Program-made: the position numbers and the translations under genes
Notes under the pieces: model-generated
The model's database searches: none
What the model was told of the DNA's origin: nothing
Seen by the model: the letters and a program-made list of their open reading frames with translations, nothing else
NCBI GenBank assembly: GCA_964580105.1
Contig: CAZOJJ010000095.1
Span: 1-6,050 of the forward strand
Reading direction: 5' to 3'
Source: CAZOJJ01 sp964580105
GTDB lineage: Bacteria; Bacteroidota; Rhodothermia; Rhodothermales; Rubricoccaceae
DNA: 6,050 bases
Shown: piece by piece, positions 1 through 5,904 of the stretch
How the letters are laid out: every line of letters begins with the position of its first letter
Numbering within the stretch: position 1 is the first letter of the stretch

Positions 1-141
1 TCACACCTGAACCGTCCTTCGCACCCTGAGCCGGGGCCGCCGGGCCGGCCGCTCGTCCTCGTCCATAGGTCTGGTCTGTCCGTGGAAAGGAGTGTGAAGG
101 GGCTCGTCGGAGGCAACCGGGGCGGGTGGGGGCGCGTTCAT
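1..141 (-). CDS. Doubtful small hypothetical ORF (46 aa), divergent from gyrB
   Basis: An ATG at 141-139 opens a 46-codon minus-strand frame that ends with TGA exactly at position 1. The predicted peptide is rich in Pro near its N-terminus, then has a short acidic stretch (MDEDE, residues 26-30) and an Arg-rich tail (RPARRPRLRVRR). I recognise no family and see no signal peptide or membrane segment. The frame also stays open upstream to a GTG at 237, which would give 78 aa. Third codon positions in the first half are mixed and include rare AGA/AGG arginine codons, unlike the strongly GC3-biased genes nearby. There is no clear ribosome binding site. It may be a chance frame in GC-rich DNA; a real short gene divergent from gyrB is possible but poorly supported. 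Confidence 0.18.
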   Translation of the reverse strand: MNAPPPAPVASDEPLHTPFHGQTRPMDEDERPARRPRLRVRRTVQV

Positions 142-148
142 AAACGAC

Positions 149-179
149 TCGGAAAATGGCCCCGATTGTGGTAAATTCG
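149..179 (+). promoter_or_regulatory. Weak candidate gyrB promoter
   Basis: The stretch around 137-178 is noticeably richer in A and T than its surroundings. It holds TAAATTCG at 172-179, which matches five of the six fixed bases of the Bacteroidota -7 consensus TAnnTTTG. About 20 bases upstream, TCG at 149-151 is a one-mismatch version of the -33 TTG element. It would give a leader of roughly 65-70 bases before the gyrB ATG at 249. The call rests on base composition and one decent box, so it is tentative. Confidence 0.22.
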
Positions 180-248
180 CGGGATTCCCGGCGGCACCGA
201 CGTCGCTCCCGTTTCGGGCCGATTCCGCCCTCCCCACCGACGGACCCT

Positions 249-2222
249 ATGGCTGACACGCTCCCCCCGAACGCCCTCCCCACGTCCCGCTCGAACGGCG
301 AGTACGGCGCCTCCAACATCCAGGTCCTCGAAGGGCTCGAGGCCGTCCGCAAGCGCCCCGCCATGTACATCGGCGACGTCGGCGTGCGCGGGCTTCACCA
401 CCTCGTCTACGAGGTCGTCGACAACTCCATCGACGAGGCGCTGGCCGGCTACTGCGACCGCATCGAGGTCGTCATCCACGAGGACAACGCGATCTCCGTT
501 ATGGACAACGGCCGCGGCATCCCCGTCGAGATGCACCCGAAGGAGGGCAAGCCCGCCGTCGAGGTGGTCATGACCGTGCTGCACGCGGGCGGCAAGTTCG
601 ACAAGGACACCTACAAGGTCTCCGGCGGCCTTCACGGCGTCGGGGTGAGCTGCGTCAACGCGCTCTCGAACCGGCTCGAGGTCGAGGTCAAGCGCGACGG
701 CGGCGTCTACCGGATGGCCTTCGAGCGAGGCCGCACCGTCGAGCCGCTGACGCAGGTGCGCGAGATGGAGCCGGGCGAGGAGACCGGCACCACCGTCACC
801 TTCCGTCCGGACGACACCATCTTCCTCGACACGGTCTACCGCTTCGACACGCTCGCCGACCGCATGCGCGAGCTGGCGTTCCTCAACAAGGGCGTCACCA
901 TCGTCCTCGAAGACCGCCGCGAGGAGGACGCCGAGCTGGCCCGCGAGGTGTACCACTCCGAGGGCGGCCTCGCCGAGTTCGTCGCCTACCTCGACGAAAC
1001 GCGCACGCCCATCCACGAGGACACCATCACCATCGAGGACGAGGACGCCGACGTGCCCGTCTCGCTGGCGATGCGCTACAACACCGGCTACACCGAGAAC
1101 GTCCTCTCCTTCGTCAACAACATCAACACGCACGAGGGCGGCACCCACGTCTCGGGCTTCCGCCGCGCGCTCACCCGCGTGCTCAAGTCCTACGCCGACG
1201 CCTCGGGCCTGCTCAAGAACGCGAAGGTCGAGCTCACCGGCGACGACTTCCGCGAGGGCATCACGGCCGTGCTCAGCGTGAAGGTGGCCGAGCCCCAGTT
1301 CGAGGGCCAGACCAAGACCAAGCTGGGCAACGGCGAGGTGCAGGGCGCCGTCGAGAGCCTCGTCGGGCAGAAGCTGGCCGAATGGCTCGAAGACCATCCG
1401 AAGGCGGCCCGGAGCATCGTCCAGAAGGTGATCGTGAGCGCCCAGGCGCGAACGGCCGCCCGCAAGGCGCGCGAGCTGGTCCAGCGGAAGTCCGCCTTCG
1501 GCGGCGGCGGCCTCCCCGGCAAGCTGGCCGACTGCGCGAGCAAGGACCCCGCCGAGAGCGAGCTCTACCTCGTCGAGGGCGACTCCGCCGGCGGCAGCGC
1601 CAAGCAGGCGCGCGACCGCCACTTCCAGGCCATCCTCCCGCTGCGCGGCAAGATCCTCAACGTCGAGAAGGCCCGCCTCGACAAGATCCTCGACAACGAG
1701 GAGATCAAGAACATCGTGACCGCCCTCGGCGTCGGCCTCTCGGCCAACCCCGAGGAGTTCACCGCCGAGCGGCTCCGCTACCACAAGATCGTCCTCATGA
1801 CGGACGCCGACGTGGACGGCGCGCACATCCGCACGCTGCTGCTCACGTTCATCTACCGGTACCTCCGTCCGCTCCTCGAGGCCGGCTACATCTACATCGC
1901 GCTCCCGCCGCTCTACCGCGCCAAGAAGGGGAACGAGGAGATCTACGCCTGGAACGACGACCAGCTCGCGCAGGCCGTCGCGCAGCTGGGCGGCGAGAAC
2001 GCGCGCGGCGTCGGCATCCAGCGCTACAAGGGTCTCGGCGAGATGAACCCCGAGCAGCTCTGGTCCACCACGATGGATCCGGACCGCCGGATGCTCCAGC
2101 AGGTCACCATCGAAGACGCCGCCGCGGCCGACCGCACGTTCTCCACCCTCATGGGCGATGCCGTCGAGCCCCGGCGCAAGTTCATCGAGCGGAACGCGAA
2201 GTACGCGACGATCGACACCTGA
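249..2222 (+). CDS. gyrB: DNA gyrase subunit B (type IIA topoisomerase ATPase/TOPRIM subunit)
   Basis: GyrB, 657 aa, is the ATP-binding partner of GyrA in the A2B2 enzyme that introduces negative supercoils into DNA in the cytoplasm. The GHKL ATPase domain shows EVVDNSIDEA (55-64, catalytic E55 and Mg-binding N59), DNGRG (86-90) and the glycine-rich ATP lid GGLHGVGVS (126-134). The transducer domain carries QTKTKLGN (354-361), with the ATP-contacting lysine. The TOPRIM domain shows EGDSAGG (443-449), PLRGKILNVEKA (464-475) and the metal-binding DADVD (519-523). The C-terminal part has QRYKGLGEMN (591-600) and the usual RRKFIERNAKY ending. The length matches the compact form without the roughly 165-residue insert of the E. 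coli protein. QLWSTTMDP (603-611) favours GyrB over ParE. R466 stands where E. coli has K447, a common natural variant. The ATG at 249 is chosen because homology begins soon after it; an in-frame ATG at 156 would add 31 Arg/Pro-rich residues. No Shine-Dalgarno is visible. Confidence 0.97.
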   Translation: MADTLPPNALPTSRSNGEYGASNIQVLEGLEAVRKRPAMYIGDVGVRGLHHLVYEVVDNSIDEALAGYCDRIEVVIHEDNAISVMDNGRGIPVEMHPKEGKPAVEVVMTVLHAGGKFDKDTYKVSGGLHGVGVSCVNALSNRLEVEVKRDGGVYRMAFERGRTVEPLTQVREMEPGEETGTTVTFRPDDTIFLDTVYRFDTLADRMRELAFLNKGVTIVLEDRREEDAELAREVYHSEGGLAEFVAYLDETRTPIHEDTITIEDEDADVPVSLAMRYNTGYTENVLSFVNNINTHEGGTHVSGFRRALTRVLKSYADASGLLKNAKVELTGDDFREGITAVLSVKVAEPQFEGQTKTKLGNGEVQGAVESLVGQKLAEWLEDHPKAARSIVQKVIVSAQARTAARKARELVQRKSAFGGGGLPGKLADCASKDPAESELYLVEGDSAGGSAKQARDRHFQAILPLRGKILNVEKARLDKILDNEEIKNIVTALGVGLSANPEEFTAERLRYHKIVLMTDADVDGAHIRTLLLTFIYRYLRPLLEAGYIYIALPPLYRAKKGNEEIYAWNDDQLAQAVAQLGGENARGVGIQRYKGLGEMNPEQLWSTTMDPDRRMLQQVTIEDAAAADRTFSTLMGDAVEPRRKFIERNAKYATIDT

Positions 2223-2233
2223 CCCCTCCGGCC

Positions 2234-2437
2234 ATGGACACGAAGCGGGCGCCCGAGCCCGAGGTCATCGAAGCCCCCCGGCCCGCCGTGGAGGGAGCGA
2301 CAGGGCGTGTGGCCGCCCACGACCACGCCGGGCCGAGGGAGCGGCCTGCGCTCGCGCCCGACGTCCGCGCCCGGTGTCCGCGCCCGTCTCGACCCGTGAG
2401 CCGCCGAGGCGGGGAGACCCGTCGCCCCGACGCATGA
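2234..2437 (+). CDS. Doubtful small ORF (67 aa) between gyrB and the glycosyltransferase
   Basis: An ATG 11 bases after the gyrB stop opens a 67-aa frame that ends in an ATGA overlap with the next gene's start (TGA at 2435-2437, ATG at 2434-2436). That spacing would suit a translationally coupled operon member. Against it, the product is low-complexity Pro/Arg/Ala-rich sequence with no recognisable family. Its third codon positions are less GC-biased than in gyrB. The frame also runs through a long inverted repeat and a 13-base tandem repeat whose period is not a multiple of three. I think it more likely that this stretch is non-coding and structured. Confidence 0.15.
   Translation: MDTKRAPEPEVIEAPRPAVEGATGRVAAHDHAGPRERPALAPDVRARCPRPSRPVSRRGGETRRPDA
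2279..2335. repeat. Long inverted repeat / stable hairpin in the gyrB-glycosyltransferase gap
   Basis: The left arm cggcccgccgtgg (2279-2291) and right arm ccacgccgggccg (2323-2335) are reverse complements at 12 of 13 positions; the one mismatch is C2286 against C2328. The 31-base loop holds a nested stem, gggcg (2303-2307) with cgccc (2314-2318). In RNA this would form a very stable GC-rich stem-loop starting 57 bases after the gyrB stop. No T-run follows, so it is not a classic intrinsic terminator. It could still stop or pause transcription, stabilise the 3' end of the gyrB message, or be a structured small RNA. The pairing is read directly from the sequence; the function is inference. Confidence 0.5.
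2353..2391 (+). repeat. Three-unit 13-base tandem repeat
   Basis: The 8-mer cgcgcccg occurs at 2353, 2366 and 2379, spaced exactly 13 bases each time. Units one (cgcgcccgacgtc) and two (cgcgcccggtgtc) agree at 11 of 13 positions; unit three (cgcgcccgtctcg) keeps only the 8-base core. The block lies 43-81 bases upstream of the glycosyltransferase start. The period is not divisible by three, which speaks against coding. It could be an operator-like set of direct repeats or simple GC-rich slippage. Confidence 0.45.
2386..2418 (+). other. Small hairpin just upstream of the glycosyltransferase start
   Basis: gtctc (2386-2390) pairs with gagac (2414-2418), enclosing a second short stem, ccgc (2401-2404) with gcgg (2409-2412), closed by a 4-base loop. 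The structure ends 15 bases before the ATG at 2434, so in RNA it would lie close to the ribosome entry region. Both stems are short, and in DNA this GC-rich such pairings arise easily by chance. Confidence 0.25.
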
Positions 2438-3414
2438 GCCCCACCGTTTCCATCGTCGTTCCGGTCTACAACGAGGCCGAGAGCCTGCCGGAACTGGCGA
2501 CGCGCATTCGCGAGGCGATGGAGACGGCCGGGTACGACTTCGAGGTCTGGTTCGTGGACGACGGTTCGGCGGACGGCTCCTGGGCCGCCATCGAGGCGTT
2601 GCACGCGCAGGACGGCCGGTTCGCGGGGGTGCGCTTCCGGAAGAACTACGGCAAGAGCGCGGCGCTGGCGGCGGGCTTTGCCCGCGTCCGCGGTCGCTAC
2701 GTCGCCACCCTCGACGCCGACCTCCAGGACGACCCGGCCGAGCTTCCGGCCATGGTCGCCCGGCTGGAAGCGGGCGCCGACCTCGTTTCCGGCTGGAAGC
2801 GGAAGCGCCAGGACCCACTCTCGAAGACCGTTCCCAGTCGGTTCTTCAACGCCGTCACCCGCTGGGCCTCGGGCATCCCGCTGCACGACTTCAACAGCGG
2901 GATCAAGGCCTACCGCGCCGAGGTCGTCCGGGCCGTCCGCGTCTACGGCGAGCTCCACCGCTATATCCCGCTCCTGGCCAAGTGGGAGGGGTTCACGCGG
3001 ATCGAGGAGCAGCCCGTCCGCCACCACGCGCGGAAGTACGGGGCGACGAAGTTCGGCCTGGAGCGCTTCCTGCGCGGCTTCCTCGACCTCATCACGGTCA
3101 TCTTCCTCACGCGCTTCGCCCGCCGGCCGATGCACTTCTTCGGCGGATTCGGCACGCTCGGCTTTCTCGTGGGCTTCGGCGTGCTGGCCTACCTCAGCTT
3201 CGTCAAGCTCTTCCTCGGCGAGCCCATCGGCGGGCGCCCGCTCCTGATCCTCGGCGCCCTGATGGTGCTCCTCGGCGCGCAGTCGTTCCTGGCCGGGTTG
3301 CTGGGCGAGATGATCGTCCGGCCCGAGATGGAGGATGCTGCGCGCTACGACGTGCGCGAGGTGCTGGCCGCGAAGGGAGCCGAGAATCGGCTCACCGCCG
3401 CACCACCAGCGTGA
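2434..3414 (+). CDS. Membrane-anchored family 2 glycosyltransferase (bacterial DPM1/GtrB-like)
   Basis: This 326-aa GT-A-fold enzyme is of the kind that moves a sugar from a nucleotide-sugar donor, usually onto a polyprenyl-phosphate carrier at the cytoplasmic face of the inner membrane. It opens with the GT2 signature SIVVPVYNEAESL (6-18), then VDDGS (41-45), RKNYGKSAAL (69-78) and the metal/donor site DADLQDDP (94-101). Further along are HRYIP (175-179) and the basic RHHARKYGATKFG (196-208). Two hydrophobic helices near 234-258 and 267-292 form the C-terminal anchor, followed by the family-typical LLGEMIVRPEME. The length is normal for this subfamily. The ATG at 2434 is chosen because the fold begins at residue 4; upstream codons in the frame are unrelated GC-rich sequence. 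No Shine-Dalgarno is visible. Its last 23 bases overlap the convergent beta-barrel gene. The sugar and acceptor cannot be read from the sequence. Confidence 0.95.
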   Translation: MSPTVSIVVPVYNEAESLPELATRIREAMETAGYDFEVWFVDDGSADGSWAAIEALHAQDGRFAGVRFRKNYGKSAALAAGFARVRGRYVATLDADLQDDPAELPAMVARLEAGADLVSGWKRKRQDPLSKTVPSRFFNAVTRWASGIPLHDFNSGIKAYRAEVVRAVRVYGELHRYIPLLAKWEGFTRIEEQPVRHHARKYGATKFGLERFLRGFLDLITVIFLTRFARRPMHFFGGFGTLGFLVGFGVLAYLSFVKLFLGEPIGGRPLLILGALMVLLGAQSFLAGLLGEMIVRPEMEDAARYDVREVLAAKGAENRLTAAPPA

Positions 3415-4600
3415 GGCCGTCGAACGTGCTCTCGTGGAGGTCGCCGTCGAAGTAGACGGCGTGGGCGAAGCGGAGGTCGAAGCGCTCGGTGAGGGCGGCG
3501 AAGCGGCCGTCGCCCGTGGCCCAGGAGACGGCGCGGAGCGGGCCGGCGAGGTGGAACTCGAAGCCGCGCGTCCGCACGTCGTCGAAGCCCCAGCCGTCGA
3601 AGCCGCCCCGGCTGAGGGCGACGGTTTGCGCCAGCGTCACGCGGAGGCCGTGCCGCCCGGTGACGGCGTCGCTGCCGCGTCCGAAGAGGGCATCCCGGAC
3701 GGCGAGGTCGCCCAGTGTCCGCGCGTAGTGGTACCGACCTTCCTCCGGCTCACGCACGAGCGAGTGCTCGGCCTGCACCGCCACGTCGGCCTCGACGAGC
3801 CGCCAGGCACCGTGCGCCGTGGGGAGATCCAGCCCGGCCGTGCCCGACCAGCCAAGGGTGGCCGTACGCGGCAGCGCCAGACGGGTGGTGAAGCCGGAGT
3901 AGCGGACCGTCCCACCGATGTGCGTCTGCGCGTACCCCGTCGCCAGCGAAAGTGCCAGGCGCACGGAGCCGAGGCGGGGCCGGCCCAGGAGCGCCGCCAC
4001 GTCCGCCTCGGCGAGGAGGCCGAGGTCGAAGGTGAAGCCGTAGAGGGACGAAACCTCGGCGCGCCCCTCGACGAACTCGGCGCGGTCGGTGGAGGTGACG
4101 TGGCGGGCGGTGCCGCCGAGGCCCACACGGACCGATCCGGTCGTCGCAGCCCCGAGGGCGAGGGCGCGGTAGCGATCCACCGGCTCGTACGACGCCTGCG
4201 CCAGGCCCGTCTCACTCACGACGGTGAGCTCGCCGAAGCGCAGCGCCGTCTCGCCCAGCCCGACGCCCAGCGAGACGGGCAGGCCGCGTGGGCGCAGGTC
4301 GAACCCCGCCGTGAGGGCGGCGCTGGCGAGCGAGAGGTCGGCGTCGAACCAGTCGGAGGCGCCGACGGGGTAGAGGGCCGTCGCGGCGCGGGCGTCGCGC
4401 GCGGCGAGGCCGAGGCGGGCGGGGTTGGCGAGGAAGCCGTAGGGGTCGGCGTCCGTGCGGGCCACGCCGGGGCTGCCCATCGCGTTGAGCGAAGGCGAGG
4501 GCGGGATCTCCAGGAAGGGGAGGGCCGTGGGTAGATTCTGCGCGCCGGATCGGGCGGAGAGCGCCACCACGACGACCGCGAGCAGCCAGGCGGCACGCAT
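3392..4600 (-). CDS. Outer-membrane beta-barrel protein, PorV/PorQ-like (FadL-type superfamily)
   Basis: This 402-aa predicted exported protein begins with a clear Sec signal peptide: a short basic start (MRAAW), a hydrophobic core (LLAVVVVAL, 6-14) and a likely cut after SGA (residue 20), leaving Gln at the mature end. There is no lipobox Cys. The first mature segment, FLEIPPSPSLNAMGSPGVA (29-47) followed by DADPYGFLANPARLG (50-64), is the typical opening of the PorV/PorQ-like outer-membrane family (roughly PSARAMGMGGAGVA...NPAGLA). The remainder alternates polar and hydrophobic residues with many Gly, as in transmembrane beta-strands. PorV and PorQ proper serve type IX secretion, but many relatives in these bacteria have no known role, so I infer only location and fold. 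The ATG at 4600 is chosen because it puts the signal peptide at the N-terminus; a TTG at 4615 would add five residues. The C-terminus (LTLVVRR) lacks the usual terminal aromatic. The gene converges on the family 2 glycosyltransferase and diverges from the family 4 one. Confidence 0.8.
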   Translation of the reverse strand: MRAAWLLAVVVVALSARSGAQNLPTALPFLEIPPSPSLNAMGSPGVARTDADPYGFLANPARLGLAARDARAATALYPVGASDWFDADLSLASAALTAGFDLRPRGLPVSLGVGLGETALRFGELTVVSETGLAQASYEPVDRYRALALGAATTGSVRVGLGGTARHVTSTDRAEFVEGRAEVSSLYGFTFDLGLLAEADVAALLGRPRLGSVRLALSLATGYAQTHIGGTVRYSGFTTRLALPRTATLGWSGTAGLDLPTAHGAWRLVEADVAVQAEHSLVREPEEGRYHYARTLGDLAVRDALFGRGSDAVTGRHGLRVTLAQTVALSRGGFDGWGFDDVRTRGFEFHLAGPLRAVSWATGDGRFAALTERFDLRFAHAVYFDGDLHESTFDGLTLVVRR

Positions 4601-4724
4601 GCGACGAGGGATCAACAGGGCGGAAGGGAGCGGGCTCGCCTACGCCACACGCCCGGCCATCCCGCACCCGCTCCAGAATACCACCCGCCGATGTCATCCG
4701 GCATCGAACCAACTCCGAAGGTGA
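4601..4724. promoter_or_regulatory. Divergent intergenic region between beta-barrel gene and family 4 glycosyltransferase
   Basis: This 124-base gap must contain the start signals for both divergent genes if each has its own promoter. On the minus strand, TATTCT (4680-4675) agrees with four of six bases of the standard -10 box, about 75 bases upstream of the beta-barrel ATG, but no matching -35 or Bacteroidota -33 element stands at proper spacing. The plus side shows no convincing boxes. A GAAGGTGA run lies directly against the glycosyltransferase ATG, too close to be a normal Shine-Dalgarno. No terminator-like hairpin was seen. Confidence 0.3.
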
Positions 4725-5876
4725 ATGCCTGAGCCGCAGGGGAGCCTCCCGCGTCGTATCGCCTTGGTGGGACCGCTATCGCCCTACCGGGGTGGCATCG
4801 CACACTTCCATGAGGCGACGGGGCGCGGCCTCGAAGCGCGCGGCCACGAGGTCCGCCGCTACACGTTCCTCCGTCAGTACCCCGAGCGGCTCTTCCCCGG
4901 CCGGTCCCAGTTCGAGCCCGAGGCGGGGGGCGCCGGGGCGCTCCGCCTCCTCGACACCCTCGACCCCCGCACGTGGCGGCGCACGGCGGACCGGATCGCC
5001 CGAGACGAGGCGGACGTGGCGATCTACCCGTACTGGATGTCGTTCTTCGCACCTGCGTTCGGGACGCTCGTCCGGCGGCTGAGGCGGCGCGGCGTGCCCT
5101 CCGTCGGGATCGTCCACAACGCGCTGCCGCACGAGCGGCGGCCGGGCGACCGCGCCTTCGCGCGCTACGCGCTGGGCGCCAGCGCCGGCCTCCTCGTCCT
5201 GTCCGACAAGGTGCGGGAGGACGTCGAGCGCCTCCGCCTCGGCGTGCCGGTGCGGCAGGAGGCGCATCCGGTCTACGAGGGGTTCGGAGCGCCCGTCCCG
5301 CAGGCCGAGGCGCGCGCGGCGCTGGGGCTGCCGCCGGACGTGCCCGTGCTCCTCTTCTTCGGCTTCGTCCGTCGCTACAAGGGCCTGCACGTCCTGCTGG
5401 ACGCGATGCCCCGTCTGCAGGCGCGCATTCCGGACGCCCGCCTCGTCGTCGCAGGCGAGTTTTACGGAGACGAGGCCGCACTCCGGGCGCAGGCGGCGCC
5501 GCTGGGCGAGGCCGTCCGCTTCGATGCCGAGTACGTGCCGGAAAGCCGGGTGGCGCTCTACTTCTCGGCGGCGGACGTGGTCGTGCAGCCGTACGTCACG
5601 GCCACGCAGAGCGGCGTGGCGCAGGTCGCCTTTCACTTCGGCCGCCCCGTCGTGACGACGGACGTAGGCGGGCTGGCCGAGGCTGTCCCGGACGGCGAGG
5701 CCGGGCTGGTCGTCCCGCCCGAAGACCCCGGGGCCCTGGCCGACGCGCTGGCGCGCTTCTTCGAGGAGGGGCTGGCCGAGCGGCTGGCGGAGGGCGTGCG
5801 GCGCGAGCGCGTGCGGTACTCGTGGAACCGGCTGATCGGCGCCGTCGAGGCGCTGGTAGAGGAGGCGCTACGCTGA
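4725..5876 (+). CDS. Family 4 glycosyltransferase (GT-B fold)
   Basis: This 383-aa retaining glycosyltransferase is of the type that adds sugars to exopolysaccharide, O-antigen or other glycans from nucleotide-sugar donors, in the cytoplasm or at the inner membrane. The acceptor domain begins with RIALVGPLSPYRGGIAHF (11-28), carrying the glycine-rich loop, and includes VHNALPHE (130-137), a motif shared by a GT4 subfamily. The donor domain has LLFFGFVRRYKGLHVLLDA (209-227), LVVAGEFYG (240-248), and YFSAADVVVQPYVTATQSG (279-297) followed by FGRPVVTTDVGGLAEAV (305-321). The usual EX7E pair is not present; the aligned positions are A293 and V301, within the ATQSGV variant seen in relatives. No signal peptide or membrane helix is visible. 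The start is firm: an in-frame TGA directly precedes the ATG at 4725. Length is normal. It stands alone after a divergent gap, and an insertion element begins about 28 bases after its stop. Confidence 0.94.
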   Translation: MPEPQGSLPRRIALVGPLSPYRGGIAHFHEATGRGLEARGHEVRRYTFLRQYPERLFPGRSQFEPEAGGAGALRLLDTLDPRTWRRTADRIARDEADVAIYPYWMSFFAPAFGTLVRRLRRRGVPSVGIVHNALPHERRPGDRAFARYALGASAGLLVLSDKVREDVERLRLGVPVRQEAHPVYEGFGAPVPQAEARAALGLPPDVPVLLFFGFVRRYKGLHVLLDAMPRLQARIPDARLVVAGEFYGDEAALRAQAAPLGEAVRFDAEYVPESRVALYFSAADVVVQPYVTATQSGVAQVAFHFGRPVVTTDVGGLAEAVPDGEAGLVVPPEDPGALADALARFFEEGLAERLAEGVRRERVRYSWNRLIGAVEALVEEALR

Positions 5877-5904
5877 CCGGCGGCGCTCGACCGTCGCTAT
5901 ACTA

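Noticed and set aside
31..50. Overlapping GCCGG/CCGGC inverted repeats near the window start
   Set aside because: The stem is only 4-5 bases with several competing pairings, as expected by chance in such GC-rich DNA, and no T-run follows.
151..159. ggaaaatgg shared between the gyrB leader (151-159) and the IS end (5915-5923)
   Set aside because: The match is only nine bases, the flanks differ, and nothing else near 151 resembles an insertion sequence.
138..1826. A 562-codon open frame on the minus strand opposite gyrB
   Set aside because: It is a shadow of the strong GC3 bias of gyrB. Its product is a monotonous Val/Leu/Asp/Gly/Ala sequence with no domain, and gyrB on the other strand is unmistakable.
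2182..3135. Long minus-strand frames opposite the family 2 glycosyltransferase
   Set aside because: The composition is a mirror of the real gene, with no recognisable motif and no plausible start context.
3335..4534. A 399-codon plus-strand frame opposite the beta-barrel gene
   Set aside because: The peptide is low-complexity Glu/Gly/Ala/Arg sequence. The minus frame has a signal peptide and a family motif, so that is the coding strand.
4691..4732. A 13-codon ORF (MSSGIEPTPKVNA) overlapping the family 4 glycosyltransferase start
   Set aside because: It could be a leader peptide, but it has no ribosome binding site, no regulatory codon run and no attenuator structure, so chance is the better explanation.
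5877..5904. Possible terminator between the family 4 glycosyltransferase and the IS end
   Set aside because: No stem of useful length and no T-run could be found in these 28 bases.
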